Assembly (NCBI GenBank): GCA_002428485.1
Contig: DIWM01000047.1
Coordinates: forward strand, 62,001-126,000
Direction of reading: 5' to 3'
Source: Deltaproteobacteria bacterium UBA6106
GTDB taxonomy: Bacteria; Desulfobacterota; Syntrophorhabdia; Syntrophorhabdales; Syntrophorhabdaceae
DNA: 64,000 nt
Under the pieces are notes generated by a model. The model was not told the DNA's origin. It searched no databases and was given only the letters and a program-made list of their open reading frames with translations. Every line of letters begins with the position of its first letter. Position 1 is the stretch's first letter. Position numbers and translations under genes: made by a program. This document shows positions 48,704 to 58,020 of this stretch, in pieces.

Positions 48704-49876
48704 ATGCAATACGCGCCAAAAGAAGAGATCGACGCAAGGATCGCGAAGGTAAAGGTATTGATGAAAAAGGCCTCTCTGGATGGGGCCTTTTTTCATTACA
48801 AGATCGATTACTATTATCTCTCCGGCACAATGCAGGATTCACTCCTCTTTGTATCTGCCGACGATGAGCCGGTACTGTTCGTCAAAAGGGAGATATCAAG
48901 GGCGCGAAGGGAATCCCCCATCGGCCAGATCCTGCCCATGCGCTCCGTCAAGGAGATCCCGGGACACCTGAAGCCGATGAAGAAGATAGGGATGCAGCTT
49001 GATGTCGTGCCTTACAACGACGTCATAAAATTTCAGGAGCTTTTCGGCGATGCGGAATTTGTCAATGTATCCCCGCTGACCAAAGAGGTCCGGAAATTCA
49101 AATCGCCCTTCGAGATAGCGCTGATGGAAAAGGCTGCGGAGATACAGAAGAAGGTCTATGCCCTGGTGCCTGAGCTTCTGCGCGAAGGAATGACGGAGAT
49201 CGAGCTGGGCGGCATGCTTGAGGCCCGTGCAAAGGCCATGGGGCATGAGGGCCTTTTACGGGTCCGCTCGCTCAATTACGAGGCCTATACCTGGCATGTC
49301 CTGAGCGGGCGGACAGGGAGCATCGTGAGCCAGTCCGATTCACCGATGGGCGGCCTCGGGCTCTCCCCTGCCTTTCCTGTGGGCGCGAGCATGAAGAAGA
49401 TCAAGAGGAACGAGCCGATCCTTGTCGATTTCGGTATCTGCTATCACGGTTACCAGGTTGACCAGACAAGGATGTATGCCATAGGAAAGATGCCCGATCT
49501 TTTTTCAAAGGCCTACGACGCGTGCAGGGAGATACATTACAGGGTGCTCGATAAGGCGCTTGAGGGCCTGACGAGCAAAGAGCTCTTTGAGTACTCGAAG
49601 CAGCTTGCCGACAGGCTGGGTTACGGGGATGCCTACCTTGGCTTCAAGCCCCACAAGGTCCGCTTCCTCGCCCACGGCATAGGGATCGAGCTTGCAGAGT
49701 TCCCTTACATTGCGGCGACCCATACGTACCCCATCGAGGAAGGGATGGTCTTCGCGATCGAGCCGAAGATGGTGTTCCCGCGGAAAGGGGCCTGTGGCAT
49801 TGAAAACACGATCATCATGGAGAAGGGACGCTACAGGGTCCTCACCGACAACGACGAGAATATCATAACAGTATGA
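48704..49876 (+). CDS. M24 family metallopeptidase (Xaa-Pro aminopeptidase-like)
   Basis: 390 aa with a creatinase-type N-terminal domain and a pita-bread catalytic domain. All five metal ligands are there: VDFGICYHGYQVDQTR (two Asp), LAHGIGIELAEFP (His), AIEPKMVF (Glu) and CGIENTI (Glu). Its start is 9 bases after dch, and its stop overlaps the next gene by 4 bases. Genes of this kind often accompany benzoyl-CoA clusters but their role there is unclear; no Xaa-Pro specificity can be read from sequence. Confidence 0.88.
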   Translation: MQYAPKEEIDARIAKVKVLMKKASLDGAFFHYKIDYYYLSGTMQDSLLFVSADDEPVLFVKREISRARRESPIGQILPMRSVKEIPGHLKPMKKIGMQLDVVPYNDVIKFQELFGDAEFVNVSPLTKEVRKFKSPFEIALMEKAAEIQKKVYALVPELLREGMTEIELGGMLEARAKAMGHEGLLRVRSLNYEAYTWHVLSGRTGSIVSQSDSPMGGLGLSPAFPVGASMKKIKRNEPILVDFGICYHGYQVDQTRMYAIGKMPDLFSKAYDACREIHYRVLDKALEGLTSKELFEYSKQLADRLGYGDAYLGFKPHKVRFLAHGIGIELAEFPYIAATHTYPIEEGMVFAIEPKMVFPRKGACGIENTIIMEKGRYRVLTDNDENIITV

Positions 49877-50664
49877 AGATCCTTTTTTCTACCGGATGTC
49901 TTTTCCACCTGCCCATCGAGAACATCTTTTTCTACGCAAAGGAAGCAGGGTTCGACGGCTGCGACCTTTTGATAGACATGAAATTCAACAGCGACGGCTA
50001 TCTCGAGAGGGTACAGAACTGCCTTGATATCCTCCCCGTCTATTCTATCCACGCCCCTTTTGTGAAGATGAAGACATGGGGAACACCGGCCGATATTCTG
50101 ACCAGGACGATAGATATCGCGCGCACCGTAGGCGCGAAGGTGGTGAACTTTCACCCGCCTTCGTGGTTTGCCATGGAGGTCCAGTTCCTCAAATGGTTCA
50201 GGGAGATAAAGGACTTTCAGAAGGAGCTGGGATGCGACGACGTCTTCCTCGCAGTGGAAAATATGCCCAGGACCGGGACCCGATTGATGCTCACGTGCTT
50301 TATCCTCAATGACCTGAAAGACCTCGTTGATTTTGGCGTTGAAAGGAATCTCTACTTTACCTTTGACACCACCCATTTCGGGACGTTCGGCGATGATATT
50401 GTCGCTGGTTTTTTGCGCGTCTTCAAGACCGGCAGGCTAAAAAATATCCATCTTAGCGACCATGGATTGCACAAAAGCCATCTCTTTCTCGGCAAAGGCG
50501 ACCTTCCGATCGTCAAATTATTAAATACCATCGGGAGGCTCGGATACGACGGGATGATAACCCTTGAGCTGGATGCCCGCGAATTCCCGAAGACGGAGGA
50601 GTGGATCGCAAGGGTAATGAAATATCAGTGTGATCTTATAAAATTACACACGCAGAGGCAGTGA
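49873..50664 (+). CDS. Sugar phosphate isomerase/epimerase-like TIM-barrel protein
   Basis: 263 aa of the AP-endonuclease-2/xylose isomerase-like barrel family. Recognisable: FFYAKEAGFDGCDLLID, YSIHAPFVKM, NFHPPSW, FLAVENMPR, FTFDTTHFGTFG, IHLSDHGLHKSHLFLGKGDLP and MITLELDAR, which place the metal-binding Glu, Asp, His and Glu residues at the usual strand ends. It overlaps the M24 gene by ATGA. Reaction unknown; its presence at the end of this operon is not explained by known benzoate chemistry. Confidence 0.85.
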   Translation: MKILFSTGCLFHLPIENIFFYAKEAGFDGCDLLIDMKFNSDGYLERVQNCLDILPVYSIHAPFVKMKTWGTPADILTRTIDIARTVGAKVVNFHPPSWFAMEVQFLKWFREIKDFQKELGCDDVFLAVENMPRTGTRLMLTCFILNDLKDLVDFGVERNLYFTFDTTHFGTFGDDIVAGFLRVFKTGRLKNIHLSDHGLHKSHLFLGKGDLPIVKLLNTIGRLGYDGMITLELDAREFPKTEEWIARVMKYQCDLIKLHTQRQ

Positions 50665-50752
50665 ACAGTAGATAGCCGTCAGTATCGAATATCGATAATC
50701 GATCATCGAGTTCGCTATGAGCCATGAGCTATGAGCTGTTAAAGGGGAATAG

Positions 50753-52075
50753 TTGTCTAAGAAGATAGTTTTTGTATGCGATGCCTGTGGGTATGAGACT
50801 TTCAAGTGGATGGGGAAATGCCCCAGGTGCGGGGGCTGGGATACGATCCGTGAATACAAGGTCGATAAGGCGGTCGAATCGCAGGAGAAGAAAAGTCCCG
50901 TCATCGTTACCGATGACGATATTACCGAAGAGAGGACAATCCTCGGCATCGATGAGATGGACAGGGTCCTGGGGGGAGGGCTCACGATCGGTTCATCGAT
51001 ACTTCTCGGAGGGGATCCCGGGATAGGCAAGACGACGTTATGTTTTGAGATAGCGGCGCGGATGGTCGAGCTCGGGCTGAATGTCCTTTATGTCTCCGGC
51101 GAGGAATCATTGAAGCAGCTTGCCTCGCGGAGAAAAAGGTTGAACCTCAACGGTAATTTTCCGATCCTTGCAACGAACCAGCTTGATGATATCCTTGAAG
51201 CCGCAACAGGAACAACATATCACCTCGTTGTTGTCGACTCAATCCAGTCGGTCTATAACAGCAGCCTGCCTATGCTTCCGGGGAATGTGAGCCAGATAAA
51301 GGATGTCTCTTCGAAATTGACGATGGCGATGAAATCCATGGATACAACGCTCATCTTCATCGGCCACGTGACAAAGGAAGGCGCTATCGCCGGCCCCAAG
51401 ATCCTCGAACATATGGTGGATACGGTGCTTTATTTTGAAGGGGACAAGATGCTTCCCTACAGGATGCTGCGGGCCATCAAGAACAGGTATGGGCCCGTCG
51501 ATGAGGTCGGCATATTCCAGATGAGAAAAGAGGGGCTCATAAGCGTAGAGAACCCGTCGCAGTTTTTTGTTTCCGAGAGAGGGGACATCGGCTCAGGCAG
51601 CACGCTCTTCCCTTATATCACCGGGTCAAGGCCTATCATCCTGGAGGTGCAGGCTGTAACGCCCAAAACGAACTTCTCGATCCCCAAGCGGCTGTCCCTC
51701 GGGTATGATGTCAACCGGCTTTTTATCCTCATTGCCGTCATTGAAAAGGCCATCGGGAAACCCTTTTTTGACAGGGACGTCTATGTGAACGTCACCGGCG
51801 GCATGAAGGTCAATGAGCCGGCAATAGACCTTTCCGTGGCCGCATCGATCCTTTCAAGCTTTAAAGATATTGTCATCGGACAGGATACTGCCCTGTTCGG
51901 GGAAGTCGGCCTTACGGGAGAGATCCGCAAGATCGTCTACATGGACATGAGGGTCAGGGAGTGCGAACGCCTTGGGATCAGGAAGATCTTCTGCCCGAAA
52001 GGCGTTGAAAAGGTCCAGGGCCTTGAGATCATACCGCTTAAGAACATCCGGGAACTGTACGAACACCTCGTTTAG
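50753..52075 (+). CDS. radA: DNA repair protein RadA
   Basis: 440 aa, normal length, starting with TTG at 50753 behind AAAGGGG. N-terminal zinc finger CDACGYETFKWMGKCPRCGGW, RecA-like ATPase with GGDPGIGKTTL (Walker A) and VVVDSIQSVYNS (Walker B), KNRYGPVDEVG motif, and a Lon-protease-like C-terminal domain (NVTGGMKVNEPAIDLSVAAS). It helps process branched recombination intermediates. The 88-base gap before it holds ATCGAT-rich and ATGAGC-type repeats. Confidence 0.96.
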   Translation: MSKKIVFVCDACGYETFKWMGKCPRCGGWDTIREYKVDKAVESQEKKSPVIVTDDDITEERTILGIDEMDRVLGGGLTIGSSILLGGDPGIGKTTLCFEIAARMVELGLNVLYVSGEESLKQLASRRKRLNLNGNFPILATNQLDDILEAATGTTYHLVVVDSIQSVYNSSLPMLPGNVSQIKDVSSKLTMAMKSMDTTLIFIGHVTKEGAIAGPKILEHMVDTVLYFEGDKMLPYRMLRAIKNRYGPVDEVGIFQMRKEGLISVENPSQFFVSERGDIGSGSTLFPYITGSRPIILEVQAVTPKTNFSIPKRLSLGYDVNRLFILIAVIEKAIGKPFFDRDVYVNVTGGMKVNEPAIDLSVAASILSSFKDIVIGQDTALFGEVGLTGEIRKIVYMDMRVRECERLGIRKIFCPKGVEKVQGLEIIPLKNIRELYEHLV

Positions 52076-52310
52076 CTCATGGCTCATAGCAAGATCAAGC
52101 ACGAAATTCGAAGCACCAAATCCTAAACAATATCAAAATCCGAATATCAAATGTTCAATCCGGATGATACCTCGCAGCTTGCTGCGGGGTAGTTCATTTT
52201 GAATTTTGAACATTCGAATTTGTTTAGGATTGTCCCTCCTTCGTCAGGATTAAACCTTGCGAAATTCGGATTTAGGATTTGTCCTTGCCATGAGCTATGA
52301 GCTATGAGCC
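52075..52310. repeat. Nested palindromic intergenic element (copy 2)
   Basis: Outer arms CTCATGGCTCATAGC / GCCATGAGCTATGAG, inner arms CTAAACAATATCAAAATCCG (52121-52140) against the complement of TTTGTTTAGGATTG (52218-52231), and AATATCAAATGTTCAA / TTTTGAATTTTGAACATTCG. The centre is ACCTCGCAGCTTGCTGCGGGGT (52171-52192), itself a short hairpin. It fills the radA - universal stress gap where both transcripts converge. Confidence 0.75.
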
Positions 52311-52319
52311 GCTTTTCCT

Positions 52320-52775
52320 TTACGGCATCTGGAACGATTTCCCCTTTGGCCGTATCGTCAGGACAGGGCAGGGGGCTTTCCGGACGACCTTTTCCGCCAC
52401 GCTCCCTATGAGGACATGCTCGATCCCGCTTCGCCCGTGGGTTCCCATGACGATGAGGTCAATCCCCTCGGTTTTTACATAATCAATGATCTCTAAAAAG
52501 GTAACGCCTGTCCTTATGATCTTTTTTACGGGGATATCTATCTTATTGATGATCTTGTCGAAATCGCTGTTTACTTCTGTGCTGATGTTTTTTTCGATCG
52601 CTACGAGGTTTTCCGGAGTAAGGAATGACTCGTAGGGCGTAAAATAATTAAGATTGGGTATGACGTGAAACAGGTGCAGTTCTGCGTTGAACTTTTTTGT
52701 GATGCTTGTTGCGTAGGAGACAATTTCGCTTGAGTATTCTGAAAAATCGATCGGGCAGACTATCTTCTTAAACAT
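52320..52775 (-). CDS. Universal stress protein
   Basis: 151 aa from the ATG at 52775 (MFKKIVCPIDFSEYS); a three-residue longer start exists. The ATP-binding motif is complete: VMGTHGRSGIEHVLIGSVAEKV (G-x2-G-x9-G-S). Single UspA domain, cytoplasmic, role in stress or persistence. The ATG is preceded by GGAGGTGTATGCC on the minus strand. Confidence 0.93.
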   Translation of the reverse strand: MFKKIVCPIDFSEYSSEIVSYATSITKKFNAELHLFHVIPNLNYFTPYESFLTPENLVAIEKNISTEVNSDFDKIINKIDIPVKKIIRTGVTFLEIIDYVKTEGIDLIVMGTHGRSGIEHVLIGSVAEKVVRKAPCPVLTIRPKGKSFQMP

Positions 52776-52958
52776 GGCATACACCTCCAGATATTTTATA
52801 TCTATATTAGTCTATATACATAGGAGTTCTTATTTAGTCAAATCATTTTATTATTCCAATATTAAGAGGGTGAAAGGATTCAAGGGGTTGCGGGTATTGC
52901 TTGAAAAATTCAGAACAGATACGTATATTAATTCATACATAACCATGAAGGAGGCGAA

Positions 52959-53303
52959 ATGGCGCTCATCGATGACCTGAAGAAGAAGACAGGAGAGGGC
53001 TTGAGGACGCTCAGGGAAACAGCCCAGGACATTGCCTTCAATGTCGAGAAGCAGGCAACGATCGGAAAGAAGAAATACATCGATATCACGAAGGCCCGGC
53101 ACGGCATACAGAAATTATATGCCGAGATCGGTGAATACGTATACGATACATTTACTTCAGAGAAAACGATAAGCAGGGAAGATGGTTACATAGGGGAGCG
53201 CGTACATTCGATCTCGAAGCTGAAACTCCTCATCCGCGACATCGAAGAGGAGATAGATAAGATACAGAAGACGCAAGCACCGAAAGAGAACCAAAACCCG
53301 TAA
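52959..53303 (+). CDS. Small coiled-coil-like protein, unrecognised
   Basis: 114 aa, lysine- and glutamate-rich, mostly helical, with possible coiled coil at 74-104 (SISKLKLLIRDIEEEIDKIQK). Opening MALIDDLKKKTGEGLRTLRET resembles small helical bacterial proteins of unknown function that contain a YAEIGEYVYDTF-like segment. RBS GAAGGAGG is strong. No signal peptide or membrane segment. Expression seems independent of neighbours. Confidence 0.75.
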   Translation: MALIDDLKKKTGEGLRTLRETAQDIAFNVEKQATIGKKKYIDITKARHGIQKLYAEIGEYVYDTFTSEKTISREDGYIGERVHSISKLKLLIRDIEEEIDKIQKTQAPKENQNP

Positions 53304-53515
53304 GTCGTAAGGCGTCAGGCGTCAGGCGAGAAAACCAAAACCTGATACTGGATGCTTGTCAGATGCAATTCAGGGAACGAGACAAACGAAAAGTGAGATT
53401 GCCGCGTTCTGCGGGGTATCAGAGGGGGGAATCATCCGGACTGAACAGACGTTGTTGTCTCCCCTTACGCCTCACGCCTTACGGAATTTAACGCCTCACG
53501 ACTCACGGTATTTTA
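53300..53515. repeat. CGTAAGGCGTCAGG repeats
   Basis: GTAAGTCGTAAGGCGTCAGGCG at 53302-53323 and complementary CCTTACGCCTCACGCCTTACGG near 53462-53483, repeated at 53492-53507, frame a 216-base interval between the coiled-coil gene and asd (convergent). The oriented copies can form a large stem. Confidence 0.75.
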
Positions 53516-53520
53516 CGGGT

Positions 53521-54537
53521 TTACAGATATTTCTTTATCAGCGCCTCTGCGATCTGGACTGCGTTCAGGGCTGCCCCTTTCCGGATATTGTCGGCAACGA
53601 TCCACATGTTCAGGCCGTGCGATACCGTATCGTCCCTTCTGATGCGGCCCACAAAGGTATCATCCTTTCCTGCCGCGTTGATCGCGAGCGGATATTTGTT
53701 CTTTTTCGGGTCGTCGACGACCTTTACGCCGGGGGCCTTCTTCAACAGGGCACGCGCCTTTGCCGGGGTTATCTCTTTTTCAAATTCGATGTTTACCGAT
53801 TCGGAGTGGCCGTAGAAGACGGGAACCCTGACAGTCGTGGCGGTGACGGCAATGCCGTGATCCTCCATGATTTTCTTTGTCTCGTTGACCATCTTCATCT
53901 CTTCCTTTGTGTACCCGTTGTCGAGGAAGGAATCGATATGCGGCAGGCAGTTAAACGCTATCTGATGGGGATAGACCTTGATCTCGACCTTCCGTGCGTT
54001 ATAGATGTTCAGCACCTGCTGCTCCAGCTCTTTGATCGCCTTCATGCCTGTCCCCGATACCGCCTGGTATGTCGACACAACGACCCTCTTTATCTTTGCG
54101 AAATCATGGAGCGGCTTCAGGACGACAACCATCTGGATCGTTGAGCAGTTGGGGTTTGAGATGATCCCCTTGTTCTTATACCCTGCGATCGCGTGCTCGT
54201 TCACTTCAGGGACGACGAGGGGGACATCGGGGTCCATCCTGAATGCGCTCGTGTTGTCTATCACCACACATCCGCTCGCAGCGGCTATGGGAGCGAATTT
54301 CATGCTCACCGAGCCGCCGGGAGAGAAGAGGCCGATATCGATCCCCTTAAAAGAATCTTCTTTCAGCTCCTGGACCTTTATGCTTTTTCCCTTGAAAGGC
54401 AATGTTTTCCCGGCGCTCCTTGAAGATGCGAGAAGGATAAGATTTTTCACAGGGAAATCCCTTTCCTCAAGGACGCTGATCATTTCGTTTCCGACAGCTC
54501 CGGTTGCACCGGCAACGGCTACATTGTAGGTTTTCAT
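53521..54537 (-). CDS. asd: Aspartate-semialdehyde dehydrogenase
   Basis: 338 aa. NADP-binding GATGAVGNEM, the catalytic cysteine in SNPNCSTIQMV, and later motifs (YQAVSGTG; PHIDSF; HSESVNIEF). It makes aspartate semialdehyde for lysine, threonine and methionine. It sits 2 bases downstream of leuD in the leuACD-asd block. No leuB (isopropylmalate dehydrogenase) is seen between them, although that gene is often there. Confidence 0.96.
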   Translation of the reverse strand: MKTYNVAVAGATGAVGNEMISVLEERDFPVKNLILLASSRSAGKTLPFKGKSIKVQELKEDSFKGIDIGLFSPGGSVSMKFAPIAAASGCVVIDNTSAFRMDPDVPLVVPEVNEHAIAGYKNKGIISNPNCSTIQMVVVLKPLHDFAKIKRVVVSTYQAVSGTGMKAIKELEQQVLNIYNARKVEIKVYPHQIAFNCLPHIDSFLDNGYTKEEMKMVNETKKIMEDHGIAVTATTVRVPVFYGHSESVNIEFEKEITPAKARALLKKAPGVKVVDDPKKNKYPLAINAAGKDDTFVGRIRRDDTVSHGLNMWIVADNIRKGAALNAVQIAEALIKKYL

Positions 54538-54538
54538 G

Positions 54539-55024
54539 TTATTCCTCCAGTTGTTTTTTCAGGTAATTGATGAGCCCGCCTTTATTGATGAGCTCCACCA
54601 TGAATGGCGGTATAGGTTTTGCCGTTACCTCCATGTCTCTCCAGCGAATAACCCCTGATGAGAGATCGATCCCGATCTCTTCCCCTTCATCTATGTTATC
54701 GATAATGTCTGCCTCAAGCAGCGCCAGCCCCTTGTTGAAGGCGTTCCTGTAGAATATCCTTGCAAAGCTTTTCGCGATCACAAGGGGGATGCCGAGCGCG
54801 GATATGGCGATGGGGGCATGTTCCCGCGAAGAACCGCACCCGAAGTTTGATCCCGATACAATGATATCGCCTGCCATAACTTTTTCGTGAAATGATGGGG
54901 CAATGGGCTCCATGCAGTGCTCACCGAGCGATTTGGGGTCCGTCATCGCGAGGTATTTCGCAGGGATAATGATGTCTGTGTCTATGTTGTCGCCGAATTT
55001 CCATACCCTTCCTTTGATAAGCAT
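54539..55024 (-). CDS. leuD: 3-isopropylmalate dehydratase small subunit
   Basis: 161 aa, slightly short, as in the archaeal/bacterial-type LeuD with aconitase swivel domain. Motifs: GDNIDTDIIIPAKYL and SGSNFGCGSSREHAPIA. It pairs with LeuC for leucine synthesis. A 151-base repeat-rich gap (CTTACGCCTCACGCCTTACGG at 55133-55153) separates it from leuC. Confidence 0.95.
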   Translation of the reverse strand: MLIKGRVWKFGDNIDTDIIIPAKYLAMTDPKSLGEHCMEPIAPSFHEKVMAGDIIVSGSNFGCGSSREHAPIAISALGIPLVIAKSFARIFYRNAFNKGLALLEADIIDNIDEGEEIGIDLSSGVIRWRDMEVTAKPIPPFMVELINKGGLINYLKKQLEE

Positions 55025-55175
55025 ACAACCTCCATTTTTAGCTATCAGCTATCAGCAAAAAAATCCCGTTTATAACGTTTGTCGAGTTTATTGAATTCGT
55101 CTTGTTTACTATCGGCTCCTTTTTTCCCTTACGCCTTACGCCTCACGCCTTACGGGTGTTCTGCTCTCAGCTGGT

Positions 55176-56435
55176 TCATATTTCTTCCGGATGTGCTATC
55201 CTTCCTTTTATCGCGCTTGCCGCCGCAACTGCGGGCCCTGCAAGATAGACCTCGCTTTCCGGGTGTCCCATCCTGCCGATGAAATTCCTGTTCGTCGTTG
55301 CTACCGCCCTTTCTCCTTTTGCAAGGACGCCCATGTGTCCTCCAAGGCAGGGGCCGCATGTGGGCGGCGATATGATGCACCCTGCATCGAGGAAGATATC
55401 AAAGTAGCCCTCCCTCATGGCCTGACGGTAGATCTTCGGCGTGGCGGGAATGATGATGCAGCGAGTGTGCCCTGAGACCTTGTTCCCTTCCAATACCTGT
55501 GCGGCCGCCTCCAGGTCAGAGATCCTCCCGTTCGTACATGAGCCTATGATAACCTGATCTATGTCGACATCTCCCAGCTCGCGCACGTTTTTCACGTTCG
55601 AAGGCAGCGACGGGCACGCGACGTTTAGCTCGATCTTCGATGCGTCGATCTCAAAGACCTGCCGGTACCTGGCGTCGGGGTCGCTTTCGAAGACCCTGTA
55701 TGGTTTTTTGCTGTGGGTCTTCATGTAGAGCATGGTCTTCTCGTCGACCCTGAATATCCCGTTCTTGCCGCCTGCCTCGATAGCCATATTCGCTATGGTG
55801 AAGCGAGAATCCATGGAGAGGGCGGAGATGGCTTCCCCGTCGAATTCCATGGCCGCGTACAGCGCGCCGTCTACCCCTATCATGCCGATGATGTGGAGTA
55901 TGAGGTCTTTTCCCGTTACCCACTTTGACCATTTCCCGTAGCAATGGAACCTGATGCTTTCCGGTACCTTGAACCATATATGGCCTTTTATCATGCCGTA
56001 GGTGAGGTCTGTGCTCCCAACGCCGGTCGCGAAGGCTCCCATGGCGCCATAGGTACAGGTGTGGCTGTCTGCCCCAATGACGAGGTCGCCGGCCACGACG
56101 AGGCCCTGCTCCGGGAGGAGGGCATGTTCGATGCCGCAATTTCCACCCTCATAAAAATGGGTGATCTTGTGTTCTGCTGCGAATTCCCTGATCTTCTTGC
56201 AGTTTTCCGCTGACAGGATATCCTTGTTGGGGGTGAAATGGTCCATGACCAAGACGACCTTTTCAGGATCGAAAACATCTTTCGCGCCGACCTTTTCAAA
56301 CTCTTCGAGCGACAGCGGCGCGGTGATGTCATTGGCAAGGGCAAGGTCGATCTGTGCGTCGATGATCTCCCCCGGCTCTACAAATTCCTTCCCGGCGTGC
56401 GATGCGAGTATCTTTTCCGTTATTGTCATGCCCAT
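55176..56435 (-). CDS. leuC: 3-isopropylmalate dehydratase large subunit
   Basis: 419 aa aconitase-family subunit. Fe-S ligands are in IGSCTNGRISDLEAAA and SPPTCGPCLGGHMG; other markers are DHFTPNKDI, GADSHTCTYGAMGAFATGVGSTD. The start shares one base with the leuA stop (TAATG), so translation is coupled. Confidence 0.96.
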   Translation of the reverse strand: MGMTITEKILASHAGKEFVEPGEIIDAQIDLALANDITAPLSLEEFEKVGAKDVFDPEKVVLVMDHFTPNKDILSAENCKKIREFAAEHKITHFYEGGNCGIEHALLPEQGLVVAGDLVIGADSHTCTYGAMGAFATGVGSTDLTYGMIKGHIWFKVPESIRFHCYGKWSKWVTGKDLILHIIGMIGVDGALYAAMEFDGEAISALSMDSRFTIANMAIEAGGKNGIFRVDEKTMLYMKTHSKKPYRVFESDPDARYRQVFEIDASKIELNVACPSLPSNVKNVRELGDVDIDQVIIGSCTNGRISDLEAAAQVLEGNKVSGHTRCIIIPATPKIYRQAMREGYFDIFLDAGCIISPPTCGPCLGGHMGVLAKGERAVATTNRNFIGRMGHPESEVYLAGPAVAAASAIKGRIAHPEEI

Positions 56436-57970
56436 TATTTCACCTCGACTGTTTTACTTTTCATATATTCAAGCCTGTTCAGCGCGTTGATGTATGCCCT
56501 GGCGCTTGCCACGATGATATCTGTGTCAGCGCCTTTCCCGATGGATACGAGGCCTTTTTCCTCGAGTTTGACGAAGACCTCTCCCTGGGCGTCCATATCC
56601 CTGGTAATGGAATTGACGGAGAACTTGATCAGTTTGCTGGTTGTCTTGACGAGCTTCTTTATGACCTTGTAGGTGGCGTCTACAGGCCCGTCGCCGACGC
56701 CGACATCCTGCAATACGGTGCCGTCTATCTCGAGTTTGACGGTAGCAGTGGGGACCGTAGTGTTCCCGCAGCTCACATTGAGATAAACGAGCTTGTATCG
56801 CTCCGGTATCTTATACACTTCGTCCATGATGATCATCTCGATGTCTTCGTCGTAGACGTTCTTTTTCATATCCGAAAGCGTTTTAAACCTATTGAAGGCG
56901 AGGTTGAGCTCGTTGTCGTTCAAGTCATAGCCGAGCGTCTCTATCCTCTCCCGGAAGGCGTGCCTGCCGGAATGCTTCCCGAGGACAAGGGAGCTTTTTG
57001 CGATCCCTACCGACTCAGGCGTCATTATCTCGTAGGTGAGCTTTGCCTTCAGAAGGCCGTCCTGGTGGATGCCTGATTCATGGGCGAAGGCGTTGGCGCC
57101 GACGATCGCCTTGTTGGGCTGCACCGGCACGCCCGTGATGGAGGTAATTAGCCTGCTCGAAGGATAGATCTTTTCCGTGTTGATCCGGGTGCCGGCGGGA
57201 AAGATATCCTTCCTTGTGCGGAGCGTCATGGCGATCTCTTCCAGCGAAGCGTTCCCCGCCCGCTCGCCGATGCCGTTGATCGTGCATTCTACCTGCCGGG
57301 CTCCGTTCATGATCGCCGCGAGCGAATTCGCCACTGCGAGCCCCAGGTCGTTGTGGCAGTGGACGCTGATCCTCGCCTTGGAGATGTTGGGGACATTTTC
57401 TACTATATACCGTATCAGCGAGCCGAACTCTTCGGGTACCGCATACCCGACCGTATCAGGCACATTGATCGTCACCGCCCCCGCATTGATGACTTCTGCG
57501 AAGACGCGGCAGAGATAATCCCTGTCGCTCCGCGTCGCGTCCATTGCCGAGAACTCGACGTTGGGGGTGTACTTCTTCGCCCTTTTGACAGAGCTGACGG
57601 CGATCTTCATGACCTCGTCCCTGTTTTTCTTCAGCTGGTATTTGAGATGGATGTCGGAGGTCGAGATGAACGTGTGGATACGGGGTTTTGCCGCGCCTTT
57701 TATGGCTCCCCATGCCCGGTCAATGTCCTCGTTATTCGCCCTGGCGAGGCCGGCGACCTCGCTGTTCTTTATTGCGCCCGCGATCTGCCGTACGGCATCG
57801 AAATCGCCTTCAGAGGCTATGGGGAACCCTGCCTCTATGATGTCGACCCCGAGGATCTCGAGCTGCCTGGCCACCCTGAGCTTTTCCTGGGCGTTCATCG
57901 TGTTGCCCGGCGACTGTTCTCCGTCCCTCAATGTAGTATCAAAGATATAAACCCTGTCTGACATAGGCAC
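56435..57970 (-). CDS. leuA: 2-isopropylmalate synthase
   Basis: 511 aa with an HMGL-like TIM barrel (FDTTLRDGEQSPG; SVHCHNDLGLA; GIGERAGNASLEE) and the C-terminal LeuA dimer/regulatory domain (about 390-505). It condenses acetyl-CoA and 2-ketoisovalerate. First gene of the block; the leuA-leuC junction overlaps by 1 base. No leader peptide or T-box is evident in the 50 bases to lpxK. Confidence 0.95.
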   Translation of the reverse strand: MPMSDRVYIFDTTLRDGEQSPGNTMNAQEKLRVARQLEILGVDIIEAGFPIASEGDFDAVRQIAGAIKNSEVAGLARANNEDIDRAWGAIKGAAKPRIHTFISTSDIHLKYQLKKNRDEVMKIAVSSVKRAKKYTPNVEFSAMDATRSDRDYLCRVFAEVINAGAVTINVPDTVGYAVPEEFGSLIRYIVENVPNISKARISVHCHNDLGLAVANSLAAIMNGARQVECTINGIGERAGNASLEEIAMTLRTRKDIFPAGTRINTEKIYPSSRLITSITGVPVQPNKAIVGANAFAHESGIHQDGLLKAKLTYEIMTPESVGIAKSSLVLGKHSGRHAFRERIETLGYDLNDNELNLAFNRFKTLSDMKKNVYDEDIEMIIMDEVYKIPERYKLVYLNVSCGNTTVPTATVKLEIDGTVLQDVGVGDGPVDATYKVIKKLVKTTSKLIKFSVNSITRDMDAQGEVFVKLEEKGLVSIGKGADTDIIVASARAYINALNRLEYMKSKTVEVK

Positions 57971-58020
57971 CTCTTTTATAATTGCCAGGCTGTCAGCCGA
58001 CAGCCTTCAGCCTTTAGCTT

